From contig JAQVSG010000012.1 of NCBI GenBank assembly GCA_028700655.1, forward strand, positions 1-39,458: a stretch of 39,458 nt of DNA, in the 5' to 3' direction. Below, piece by piece: positions 1 to 8,653 of this stretch. Every line of letters begins with the position of its first letter. Position 1 is the first letter of the stretch. The position numbers were made by a program, and so were the translations under genes. The notes under the pieces were generated by a model that saw only the letters and a list, made by a program, of their open reading frames with translations, was not told the origin of the DNA and did not search any database. Source of the stretch: Caldisericia bacterium. Its GTDB lineage: Bacteria; Caldisericota; Caldisericia; UBA6126.

Positions 1-2
1 TT

Positions 3-1718
3 ACATTGGCATGGACCGATGCCCCAGCTACTCCTGGTGCAAATCCAGCACTCGTAAACAATCTTGATCTGAAACTTGTGACCCCTAGCGGAGACTATTA
101 TTTTGGGAATCGTTTCGATGCCCAAGGCGCTTCTTCACTTAACCCAACTTCTCCTGATGCCATAAACAACGTAGAAGTAATCCGAATTCCTGATCCCCAG
201 CCTGGGCAATATCGCATCGAAATCATTGGAGCCAATATTCCTACAGGCGTTCAGCCTTTTGCTGTAGCTTTTTCTGGGAATGTGATTTCCGGCAGTGAAC
301 CCGAACCACCTCCTGTAGAAGAAGAGCTAAAACTGAAAGTGAACCCAGATTATCGTGACGTACTTCGAGGTTCTGAGGGAGAGTATTCTGCTAGTGTTAC
401 CTCCGTTGGAGTTAGTGGAGACGTAACCGTATCGTTGGAATTTCGTCAATCCGGTGTCTTTAAAGAACCTTCTGAGCTTGGTATTACCTATACAATTACC
501 CCAGCTACTTACCCCATCAGTTCTGGTATTACCCTTAGCTCTCAAATCTCTATTAGTACTACCACCAATACCCCTTTGGGATACATTGATGTGATTGTTC
601 ATGCGTCCACTGCTACTCGTGCAGCAGATCCTGTTACAGTCATTATGAATATTATCGACGAGCCCTATTTTAGAATGCGATTCGAGCCAGCTACTGTATA
701 TGTTCGACAAACAGAAACAGCCGAAACAACCATTAGTATTACTCCCATGTTTGGATTTTCTGAACAAGTTGTTTTTGACGATATATATGGACTTCCTCTC
801 AATTCTGAAATTTCTTTCAAGCCCATGCCAACTGGTCCCAATACTCAATATCGATCCAAAGTTACTATTACAACAAGTTTAGATACACCTACTGGAACGT
901 ACATGATTTCAATTCGCGGTCGTAATATTACTTCTTCTCGAGATGTTTCTGTATATGAAGTTTTCAAATTAGTTGTTTCTCGAAGAGTGAACGTCTACAA
1001 AGCAGAAGTACATTGCAAAAGCGTTCCAGAAACAGTAGATGTGGGTGACGAAGTTCGATTCCGCTTCCAAATGAAGAATACAGGCAATGAACCATTGATT
1101 AACAATATGTTAGTTTTCCAATTAGATCCAAGCTTAGAGTTCCTTTATAGTGAACCTGCTGCAAATTATTCCGATGGGAAAATCTATATGGGAATCCGCG
1201 ATTTAGAAGCCGGAGAATGCTATCCATATGCTTGTTCAAGCATTGGATATCCTGGTATTTCTGACAAAGACGGCGACTATATCGTTATCAAGTGTAAAGT
1301 GAAAGATTCAAAAATGAATTCGGATTCCGCTTCTTACCAACTACAAAATACAGTAGAAGTGATTTCTGACCCTGCCTATAAGCGAACGTTTTCTATTTGT
1401 CCTGTTACAGTGCGACCAAAACAAGCTGGAGAATATCCCTTGTACTTCAAAGTCTACTTTGAAAATTTAGATTCTGATGGAGCCATTCAAGTAGGAAAAG
1501 AAGTAAAAGTTAAATTTCAGTTACAAGGTGGATCGGGTGATTATTTATTTAGCTGGGACTGGGCTGATGGGAATATGATCCAAGATCAAAAGGCAGATAT
1601 TGAAGAAATGGATCTTCGTCATACGTATGACAAAAAAGGACTTTACAGGATCATTATCACTGCACGAGATTCAAAAGGAAGATACAAAAAAGGTGAAGTT
1701 CTTTTACGAGTAAAATGA
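3..1718 (+). CDS. Secreted subtilisin-like serine protease, C-terminal part (5' truncated by window edge)
   Basis: The reading frame is open to the left edge, so the TTG at position 6 in the ORF track is not a real start. The first ~95 residues (WTDAPATPGANPALVNNLDL, then NNVEVIRI and PGQYRIEIIGANIPTG) match the beta-sandwich domain that follows the catalytic domain in many S8 subtilases (kp-43/proprotein-convertase-like). Then come Ig-like beta domains (about residues 110-330), a CARDB/DUF11-like repeat (about 335-470), and a PKD-type domain at the end (FSWDWADG, then LRHTYDKKGLYRIIITARDSKG). The catalytic triad must lie upstream of the window. The role as an extracellular protease is inferred from this domain order. 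A hairpin follows 43 bases after the stop, so this gene ends its own transcript. Two complete subtilases at 25321-31714 have a different C-terminal architecture, so this is a separate subtype. Confidence 0.8.
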   Translation, partial: TLAWTDAPATPGANPALVNNLDLKLVTPSGDYYFGNRFDAQGASSLNPTSPDAINNVEVIRIPDPQPGQYRIEIIGANIPTGVQPFAVAFSGNVISGSEPEPPPVEEELKLKVNPDYRDVLRGSEGEYSASVTSVGVSGDVTVSLEFRQSGVFKEPSELGITYTITPATYPISSGITLSSQISISTTTNTPLGYIDVIVHASTATRAADPVTVIMNIIDEPYFRMRFEPATVYVRQTETAETTISITPMFGFSEQVVFDDIYGLPLNSEISFKPMPTGPNTQYRSKVTITTSLDTPTGTYMISIRGRNITSSRDVSVYEVFKLVVSRRVNVYKAEVHCKSVPETVDVGDEVRFRFQMKNTGNEPLINNMLVFQLDPSLEFLYSEPAANYSDGKIYMGIRDLEAGECYPYACSSIGYPGISDKDGDYIVIKCKVKDSKMNSDSASYQLQNTVEVISDPAYKRTFSICPVTVRPKQAGEYPLYFKVYFENLDSDGAIQVGKEVKVKFQLQGGSGDYLFSWDWADGNMIQDQKADIEEMDLRHTYDKKGLYRIIITARDSKGRYKKGEVLLRVK

Positions 1719-1760
1719 AACTTTTAGCCTTTTAAACGTATTATAATAAAGTCAAGATAA

Positions 1761-1798
1761 AACGAGAGCCTCTACAATTTGTAGTAGAGGTTCTTGTT
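1761..1798 (+). terminator. Hairpin terminator after the truncated subtilase gene
   Basis: AACGAGAGCCTCTAC pairs with GTAGAGGTTCTTGTT across an 8-base loop, giving a 15-bp stem with two G-U wobbles. The right arm itself is T-rich and is followed by AATTTCTTC rather than a pure T run. Its position between a stop codon and the next ribosome binding site supports a terminator. Confidence 0.65.
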
Positions 1799-1821
1799 AA
1801 TTTCTTCGAAAGGGGTGTCTT

Positions 1822-2688
1822 ATGAAGAATATGAAACGTTTTTTAGTTGTTTTTTTGGGAGTTTTAATGGGTGTAACCGCATTGTTTTCAGTAGGAGGGT
1901 TGCAAGCGAAAGAAAGTGCTGTTTCTCAAAATACCTTTTTTAAACCTTTATTGGTTTTATCTACAGCAGAACAAAATAGTGTATTTTTTTCCTTTACAAA
2001 CACTGCAAAAAAGCCTAGCAAATTGCAAGCAAAGTTGACTCACGAATATACCAAGCACTCTGATTCTGAGTGGATGGTCCAGTTTTGTTATTCCAATATA
2101 TGTTACCTTGACGAGGGAGAATCACCAAACACGGTGGATCCTGGGAAAAAAGAAGAAATGCATGTACAAATGTCTCCCTACGTCGCTTATAAAGGCGATA
2201 CTATAAAATGTACGCTAGAAGTATGGCCTGTTGTGGAACCCAAAAATGTTACAAAAGTTATGTTTTATGGTGTTGTTGTAGACGAAGGAAAAGTTGAACT
2301 TCGCATTGACAATCCGCAAGCAAAAGTAAACGATAAAGTGCAGACGCTTGATGCAGCACCCTTCATTTTGAACAGCCGAACAGTTGTGCCTTTGCGTTTC
2401 ATTGGGGAAGCTTTGGGCGCTGAAATTGGCTGGGATAACAACCAAAGAATGGTTAGTTATAAACTTGGGGATGAAATTCTTTATTTCTGGATTGACAAAA
2501 AAGAAGTTAAAGTTGTTATTGGGCCCTATTTTGCTAAAACAATACCACTGGAAGCTGCTCCTGTCATCCGTAGCGGAAGAACTTTTGTGCCCGTCCGTGT
2601 AGTCTCTGAACTATTAGGTGCAAAAGTAGGATGGGATGGTACTACTCGTACTGTAAGCATTGATTTCCCCGCACCCTATGAACATTAA
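1822..2688 (+). CDS. Secreted stalk-domain (copper amine oxidase N-terminal-like) protein
   Basis: The 288-residue protein starts at an ATG preceded by GAAAGGGG. Residues 1-29 form a signal peptide (KRFLVVFLGVLMGVTALFSV ending near LQAKES). Residues ~35-150 are a beta-rich domain I do not recognise, containing a CYSNIC cysteine pair. Residues ~155-288 form the Cu_amine_oxidN1-type domain (Pfam PF07833), recognisable from two repeats of the pattern AAPFILNSRTVVPLRFIGEALGAEIGWD / AAPVIRSGRTFVPVRVVSELLGAKVGWD. Despite its name this domain is not catalytic; it is common in secreted proteins of clostridia and thermophiles and is thought to act as a surface module. The next gene begins 19 bases downstream and ends in the same domain, so the two are probably co-transcribed surface proteins. 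Confidence 0.75.
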   Translation: MKNMKRFLVVFLGVLMGVTALFSVGGLQAKESAVSQNTFFKPLLVLSTAEQNSVFFSFTNTAKKPSKLQAKLTHEYTKHSDSEWMVQFCYSNICYLDEGESPNTVDPGKKEEMHVQMSPYVAYKGDTIKCTLEVWPVVEPKNVTKVMFYGVVVDEGKVELRIDNPQAKVNDKVQTLDAAPFILNSRTVVPLRFIGEALGAEIGWDNNQRMVSYKLGDEILYFWIDKKEVKVVIGPYFAKTIPLEAAPVIRSGRTFVPVRVVSELLGAKVGWDGTTRTVSIDFPAPYEH

Positions 2689-2707
2689 TATAACCAAAGG
2701 GGTTTGT

Positions 2708-5700
2708 ATGATTGTTAAGAAGTATATTTCATGGTTTCTCTCCATATTGCTGCTCGTGGGTCTTGCCTATCCAATAGACATGCCAGTTTCTGCTACAGAA
2801 ACTCAGGAAGAAAGCAATATATCTATTATAGGAGGAGGCATACCTACAGGTATGTTCTTTGCTCCCACCTATTTAAATGTCCAACAGCAAAGGCTGTATG
2901 TATCGGATTCCAAGAATAACAGAATACAGGCATTTATCCGAGGTAATGTTTTTCAACTTGCTTTTGGTGGTTTTGGTCAAAATGAAAGAGAGTTTGACCA
3001 GCCTGCTGGTATTTGTACCACCGACGACGAGTTGTTTATTGTTGACTCCTTGAATGCTCGTGTTCAGATATTCGACTCCAAAGGGAATTATAAGTCTCAG
3101 TTTGGTGCTTTCGGTAATGAACCCGGTAATTTTAACACACCAACAGATATTGCCACAGATGGAACCAAACTTTTTATATTGGATACCGGCAATGCTCGTG
3201 TTCAGATATTCGATCTTGCTGGCACTTATATCTCGTCTTTTGGTGCGGCTGGAGTCGAAGATGGATTTTTTAGTAAACCCTTAGGCATAGAGATTGCTAA
3301 AGGTAAAATTTACGTGTCCGACACAGGAAACAACAGAGTTCAGATTTTTTCTACCGCGGGTACTTTCATCAGTGTTTTTGGGTTTAGCGGAACGGAAGAG
3401 AAAGCTTTCCACAAGCCAAAAGGCATCACTTTTCATGAAGAAAAAGTCTACATTGTAGACTCTGGCAACAAACGAATTCATGTTTACGACGAGAACGGTG
3501 TTTACCAATCGGTTATCGCATTGCCAGAATGTAAAAGTCCATATGGTATTTCCATCCTCGACAACAAGATTTTAGTTTCTGATATTACTACCAATGAAAT
3601 CTTGACCTATACCTACGAAGGTAAGCAAAACGGTTTCTTTGGAGAAAAACCTGACTATTCAGGACGATTTGTCAAACCTATCGCCATATCTGCTACTGAA
3701 AAGGAAATCTTTGTGTTGGATGCTCAATTGAAAAATGTTCAAATATTTGATGAGCACTTTGAACCGGTTAGACATTTTTCTTCTGAAGAAATGGAAAAAG
3801 CCGATTTATTAAATCCTGTAGATATGGCAGTGTATGGAGATAACATCTACATTGTAGACGAAATGAAGCCAGCCATCAGCATATTTACAACCGCTGGAAA
3901 ATTTGTCAAAAATATTGGATCGTATGGAACTGAACCGGGTACATTTATTTCTCCCCAAGGAATTAGTCTGTACAAAGATAAAATGTACATATCGGATGCA
4001 GGCAATTCAAGAGTACAAGTTCTTACCCTTCAAGGCGACACCTTGTTGACTTTTGGTTCTTTTGGATCAAAGAACAACCAGTTTTTTAATATGAAAGGTA
4101 TTGCCGTCATCGATGATACGATTTTCATCACCGATTCTGGTAATTCTCGAATCACTGTCTACGACCTAGAGGGGAATTATCTGAATTCCTATGGGAAAAG
4201 AGGGTTTGAAACCGGTAATTATTATGGTCCAAATGGAATACATGTCGATTTGTCCGGAAAAGTTTATATTGCTGACATGTTAAACAACCGTATACAAATA
4301 CTAAATTCTATTACCGATCAATCTAAGGTATTTGGGCAATTTGGTTCCATATTTCAAGATCCTGAGAATTATGCAAAAGGAAAAACTGACTACCGCTACG
4401 ATTTGATACCAGGATACTTTGTGTATCCATCCGATGTCACTGTTTTTCAGAACTATATTGCCGTTGTAGATCCTTTTAACGTACGGGTTCAAATGATACC
4501 TTTTTCTATGGTATTTGAGAAGAATCCTTTGGATCTGACCCCCGATTTTCTAGATTTTGGTTCTGTAGGTTCTTCTGCCACCGTTACTAGAACCTTTGTA
4601 TTACGCAATACTGGCGGAAATTACATTGAAGGTAACATCTCGTGCGATCAAGATTTTGTTACTATTGAGCCCACCCACTTTAAGGGATCTTCAGAAGAAA
4701 TCACTATTTCTGTGAAGGGGAGTTCATTAGAAGCTGGAAAATCCTACGAAGCAAAAGTGACGGCCACTCTTATGGATGGTCAATCTAAAGACCTTTCAAT
4801 TGTATTTACGGCGAGTAGTGAACCGGATTTTTATGCAGAAATTACCCCGTTTTTCGTGGCTTCTGCTGAAGAAGAATTACGAGTTCCTATTAAGGTATAT
4901 CCTCAAAATGGATTTGAAGGACTGATTACGTTCTCTGCTATCGAACTTCCGAAAAACACTTTGCCCACATTCGATCCTCCTTCCATCAATATACCTGAAT
5001 CGGATACTACATATCTGATTTTGAAGTCTTCCTCAGATTATATTGAAGCCGGAGAGTATCGAATTGAAGTACGAGCTGATTCTGCAAAAGGCAATAAATC
5101 GCACCACTTCAATTCTACTTTTGTTTTTAAGCAGAAATTGGATTTGGTACCCCACACTGTACTAGGTGAACTTTTCACCGCTACCTGGTGTTTAAACTGT
5201 ATTTATTCCCACATGGCCATGGATCAGTTGTATGAAGAGTTGGGGAAAGAAACTGTTACTTTTATAGAATACTATGTTGATTCTACGACCGATCATCCTG
5301 TTCCTCGTTTATCATGGATTGAAAGTGAACAACGGATGAAATGGTATATGTCTGACAAGGGTTTACCAACGATATTCTTTGACGGAACGGATTATTTGAA
5401 AGGTGTTTCCACCGACAATACTTCACCAGAGGCTAAAAGAGCCAGAATGTACAAGGATTATCGTGAGAAAGTCATTGAAAAATCGAAAGAGTCTTCTGCT
5501 GTTACTATTTCTGTGCGCAGTATTTTCGATTCAAAACGACGGATGGGGAAAGTGCATGCTTCTGTAAATGCTTTGGATAACCTTCCCTACAAAAACCCTC
5601 ATATCTACTTCGCGGTCATCGAAAGCCATATTCCCTACAATGCTGTCAACGGTGATAAATTTCATCATTTTGTTTTGCGTGATTTCATTACCCCTGTCAA

Positions 5701-7471
5701 CGACGACAAGCACGATTATCTAGGCACTCCTATGAAGTTGTCTTCAGGAGATACTTTTGGTACCAAGGGAGATACATTTGAAATCGATGTTGATTTTTCT
5801 CTTTTGGATTTCTTCAATCTTGCCAATATTTCTCTTGTGGTCTTTGTACAAGACAATGTTACTAAAAAAGTATTGCAATCAGCGACCTATCCAGTTAAAG
5901 TGATTAATTATCGCTCTTTTGATGTAATCTCCGATGGATCGTTGGTTCAAAAGAAAACCAAAGGCGAAACAGGTAGTATACAATTTGACATCATTAACGA
6001 TGGTACTATCCGCGACACCTATGAAGTCCGTGTATTAAATAAATCCCTCGAAAAATGGAACTATAGCATCTCTGTAGATGGCAAAAAACAAAATGTAACC
6101 ATTCCGAAAATCACTCTAGATGCATTTGAAAGGGCTTCACTCCAACTGCATTTCTCCATTCCCGCAGATGCTCCTGTGAATGCTGATCAAGAATTTGTAT
6201 TTCAAGTGGATTCTTCGACCTCTCATCATGCTAAAGAACTTAGAGGATACATTGAAGTGATTGAAAGTCGACCTCCCGGTTTCATATTAGAAGTACAAGA
6301 ACCGGCTGATTTGAACTTAATGGCTGGCAACGAAGGTTCAATAGGGATTCAAATAACCCCTGACCCCTATGTGGAAGACAATGTGGAACTCACCTTACTG
6401 AATGCTTCTGAAGACATTTCTTCTTATCAATTCACTCCTCCCACCGGACCGGCTCCTCTTGATTCTACACTTACCTTTACCTTTGCCGATACTACTACCG
6501 AAAAAGATATTGATTTGGTTATTCAAGCCAAAGCAGGTACCATTGTCAAAACGGCTATTGTGACCATTCATGTTCTTCGCAATCCCGATGCCGTTCCACC
6601 TCAGCTTAAAATTGCGTATCCTTCCGACAACCTATTAACAAATCAACCAGACATGACCATTACAGGCATGACTGACCCAACGGCTACGTTAACCATTAAC
6701 CAAGCTCCTGTCGAAATCACCAAAAATGGTTCTTTTGAATACTCTCTTACTCTTACAGAAGGTGTTAACAATATCGATGTGATTGCTGCAAATAGCAAGG
6801 GCCTCCAAACACAAGAAACTCTAACCATTACATTGGACGTTACTCCTCCCGTTCTCACCATAGAAACTGAGATCCCCGAAGAAACTACCAAACGAGAAAT
6901 TATTGTTGTAGGGAAAACCGAACTAAATTGTGTGGTTACTATTGGTGATCAAGATATTGTCCTTGAAGAAGATGGAAGTTTTACGTATACTGCTACACTC
7001 ACTCACGGATGGAATGGGATTTACATCACCGCCATAGATGCTGCTTCCAATGCAACTACCATTGAATACAACGTTATTGTTATCAATAAAATTGTATTGC
7101 AAATTGGAAATCAAACCGCGTCTGTCAATGACGAAAAAGTGGTACTTGAAGCCGCCCCTTACATCAAGAATGGTCGCACTATGGTACCTATCCGTTTTAT
7201 TGCTGAATCTCTTGGAGCAGAAGTAGGTTGGGACAATGTTACAAAATCTATCACCATTCAAAAAGGAGATATTACTATTTCCTTAAAGATTGGAAGTATA
7301 GAGGCTTTCATTGAAGAAGAGGGAGCTATTGGCCGTGAAAAAATAACTCTTGAAGCACCCCCTGAAATTGTTAGTGGCAGAACCTTTGTACCTTTACGAT
7401 TTGTAAGTGAAGCCTTTGGTGCTACCCTTGACTGGAATGGCGATACCAGAGAAATAACGATCAAACAGTAG
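2708..7471 (+). CDS. Secreted NHL-repeat / thioredoxin-like / Ig / stalk-domain protein
   Basis: The ORF track begins at 2660, inside the previous gene; the ATG at 2708 follows CAAAGGGG and opens directly into a signal peptide (MIVKKYISWFLSILLLVGLAYP), so I start there (1587 residues). Residues ~40-600 hold about twelve NHL blades with the core pattern LYVSDSxNNRVQIF, enough for two six-bladed propellers. Residues ~615-810 are two Ig-like domains. Residues ~815-1080 resemble an Omp28/thioredoxin-like domain with the redox motif CLNC in FTATWCLNCIYSHMA and a later GLPTIFFDG (cis-proline loop). Then come a further Ig-like region (~1080-1290), two Big_9-like domains (~1298-1458) and a PF07833-type stalk domain (~1459-1587) like that of the upstream gene. 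It is probably a surface scaffold with a disulfide-active module; the substrate is unknown. Confidence 0.82.
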   Translation: MIVKKYISWFLSILLLVGLAYPIDMPVSATETQEESNISIIGGGIPTGMFFAPTYLNVQQQRLYVSDSKNNRIQAFIRGNVFQLAFGGFGQNEREFDQPAGICTTDDELFIVDSLNARVQIFDSKGNYKSQFGAFGNEPGNFNTPTDIATDGTKLFILDTGNARVQIFDLAGTYISSFGAAGVEDGFFSKPLGIEIAKGKIYVSDTGNNRVQIFSTAGTFISVFGFSGTEEKAFHKPKGITFHEEKVYIVDSGNKRIHVYDENGVYQSVIALPECKSPYGISILDNKILVSDITTNEILTYTYEGKQNGFFGEKPDYSGRFVKPIAISATEKEIFVLDAQLKNVQIFDEHFEPVRHFSSEEMEKADLLNPVDMAVYGDNIYIVDEMKPAISIFTTAGKFVKNIGSYGTEPGTFISPQGISLYKDKMYISDAGNSRVQVLTLQGDTLLTFGSFGSKNNQFFNMKGIAVIDDTIFITDSGNSRITVYDLEGNYLNSYGKRGFETGNYYGPNGIHVDLSGKVYIADMLNNRIQILNSITDQSKVFGQFGSIFQDPENYAKGKTDYRYDLIPGYFVYPSDVTVFQNYIAVVDPFNVRVQMIPFSMVFEKNPLDLTPDFLDFGSVGSSATVTRTFVLRNTGGNYIEGNISCDQDFVTIEPTHFKGSSEEITISVKGSSLEAGKSYEAKVTATLMDGQSKDLSIVFTASSEPDFYAEITPFFVASAEEELRVPIKVYPQNGFEGLITFSAIELPKNTLPTFDPPSINIPESDTTYLILKSSSDYIEAGEYRIEVRADSAKGNKSHHFNSTFVFKQKLDLVPHTVLGELFTATWCLNCIYSHMAMDQLYEELGKETVTFIEYYVDSTTDHPVPRLSWIESEQRMKWYMSDKGLPTIFFDGTDYLKGVSTDNTSPEAKRARMYKDYREKVIEKSKESSAVTISVRSIFDSKRRMGKVHASVNALDNLPYKNPHIYFAVIESHIPYNAVNGDKFHHFVLRDFITPVNDDKHDYLGTPMKLSSGDTFGTKGDTFEIDVDFSLLDFFNLANISLVVFVQDNVTKKVLQSATYPVKVINYRSFDVISDGSLVQKKTKGETGSIQFDIINDGTIRDTYEVRVLNKSLEKWNYSISVDGKKQNVTIPKITLDAFERASLQLHFSIPADAPVNADQEFVFQVDSSTSHHAKELRGYIEVIESRPPGFILEVQEPADLNLMAGNEGSIGIQITPDPYVEDNVELTLLNASEDISSYQFTPPTGPAPLDSTLTFTFADTTTEKDIDLVIQAKAGTIVKTAIVTIHVLRNPDAVPPQLKIAYPSDNLLTNQPDMTITGMTDPTATLTINQAPVEITKNGSFEYSLTLTEGVNNIDVIAANSKGLQTQETLTITLDVTPPVLTIETEIPEETTKREIIVVGKTELNCVVTIGDQDIVLEEDGSFTYTATLTHGWNGIYITAIDAASNATTIEYNVIVINKIVLQIGNQTASVNDEKVVLEAAPYIKNGRTMVPIRFIAESLGAEVGWDNVTKSITIQKGDITISLKIGSIEAFIEEEGAIGREKITLEAPPEIVSGRTFVPLRFVSEAFGATLDWNGDTREITIKQ
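3053..3213 (+). repeat. Near-identical NHL blade repeats at DNA level
   Basis: The 23-base string AATGCTCGTGTTCAGATATTCGA occurs at 3053-3075 and again at 3191-3213. The 138-base offset equals 46 codons, about one NHL blade. Identity at the DNA level suggests recent blade duplication or gene conversion within the propeller region. Confidence 0.8.
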
Positions 7472-7491
7472 TAAAAATACTTCTTGTTCAC

Positions 7492-7525
7492 AAAAAAAAG
7501 GCGCACCGAAAGTGCGCCTTTTTTT
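7492..7525. terminator. Bidirectional intrinsic terminator between convergent genes
   Basis: GGCGCAC-CGAAA-GTGCGCC forms a perfect 7-bp GC-rich stem. It is preceded by eight A residues and followed by seven T residues, so it works in both directions. It sits between the plus-strand NHL gene and the 3' end of the minus-strand housekeeping operon. Confidence 0.93.
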
Positions 7526-7558
7526 ATTCTCATCCCATACCTTTTACGGGGATATTCC

Positions 7559-8653
7559 CTAAGGTATTGAAAGAATTTTTTTCTGAATGGCGCTTTTCAA
7601 ATCCTCAATCCCCTTATTTTGTAAAGCAGATATTTGAATCAGAGGTTCCGAGGAGTCGGATAGGAATGGATCCAACGATATATCGGGGTGAATAGCATCC
7701 ATTTTGTTCAGGACTATCATGGATGGAATTGTGTCTGCCCCTAAATCTTGTAACGTTTCATTGACGGTTTCATAATGATGTAAGCATTGTTTATCACTTA
7801 CATCAATCACTTTTAGAATGAGATCCGATAGCAGTATTTCTTCCAATGTACTCTTAAAAGCTTCGATGAGTTCATGAGGTAGTTTACGAATAAAACCGAC
7901 GGTATCGTTGAACAATACTTCTCCCATTGAAGGGCTTAAAAAACCTTTACGTGTTCTCGTGTCGAGTGTATGAAATAGTAGATTGTCGGTAGGAAGGTCC
8001 TCTTTTGTTAAACAGTTAAAGAGAGTTGATTTCCCAGCGTTAGTATATCCAACTAAGGAGACTATAAAAAGAGAGGATGAGATACGTTTATTTCGCTTTG
8101 TAAAGCGTTGTTTCTCAATTTGTTGAAGAGCATTTTTCAGTTTTTTTAATCGTTGGAGAAGTTGTCTTCGGTTTAACTCAATTTTCTTTTCTCCAGGACC
8201 TTTGCCTCCAATAAAACCAGCCTGTTGGTCGAGGGAGGATTGTTGGTTGATTAATTCTGCTTTACGTCTTTGCAAAGTGGCAATTTCAACTTGAATTTGG
8301 CCTTCCTTGGTATGGGCTCGTTTAGAAAAGATTTCTAAAATGATCCTAGGTCTATCCAAAACAGGAACTTGGCAGGTTTTTTGAAGATTACGAATTTGAG
8401 AGAACTTCAATTCATCATCCACAGAAATTACGTCCACGGAGCCATTTTGAACATAGAGTTGAAGCTCGTTTAGTTTCCCTTTCGTAAGATAATTTCTTGC
8501 ATCGGGTTTGTGCATTTGGACAATAAAAATGAGTTCTGTTCGAATATCTAGAGTAGCCAGTAGAGATTCTAACTCTTTTATTGTATCCAGGGAGTTTTTA
8601 CGACCTACAATAACGGTCTTTAATACTTTAGTTTGGGGCGGATTTTGATGCAT
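7559..8653 (-). CDS. hflX: GTPase HflX (ribosome-associated)
   Basis: HflX is a GTP-binding protein that binds the 50S subunit and splits or rescues stalled ribosomes. The N-terminal HflX domain is present (KPDARNYLTKGKLNEL, then VLDRPRIILEIFSKRAHTKEGQIQVEIA), followed by the family signature GGKGPGEKKIELNRR, where most members read GPGETxLExDRR. The GTPase domain shows G1 GYTNAGKST, G3 DTVGF and G4 NKMD. The ORF track starts at 8680; I prefer the ATG at 8653 (MHQNPPQTKVLK) because an AAAGGA motif lies 11 bases upstream and it fits the family's usual N-terminus, giving 364 residues. It overlaps the end of recN by 26 bases and is the last gene of the operon. Confidence 0.93.
   Translation of the reverse strand: MHQNPPQTKVLKTVIVGRKNSLDTIKELESLLATLDIRTELIFIVQMHKPDARNYLTKGKLNELQLYVQNGSVDVISVDDELKFSQIRNLQKTCQVPVLDRPRIILEIFSKRAHTKEGQIQVEIATLQRRKAELINQQSSLDQQAGFIGGKGPGEKKIELNRRQLLQRLKKLKNALQQIEKQRFTKRNKRISSSLFIVSLVGYTNAGKSTLFNCLTKEDLPTDNLLFHTLDTRTRKGFLSPSMGEVLFNDTVGFIRKLPHELIEAFKSTLEEILLSDLILKVIDVSDKQCLHHYETVNETLQDLGADTIPSMIVLNKMDAIHPDISLDPFLSDSSEPLIQISALQNKGIEDLKSAIQKKILSIP

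Noticed and set aside
327-848. 173-aa minus-strand ORF
   Set aside because: Antisense shadow of the truncated subtilase gene; no ribosome binding site and no recognisable domain.
1822-2688. Copper amine oxidase activity
   Set aside because: The similarity is only to the N-terminal stalk-type domain (PF07833); there is no catalytic domain or topaquinone motif.
6923-7261. 112-aa minus-strand ORF
   Set aside because: Antisense shadow of the NHL protein; cysteine- and asparagine-rich nonsense sequence.
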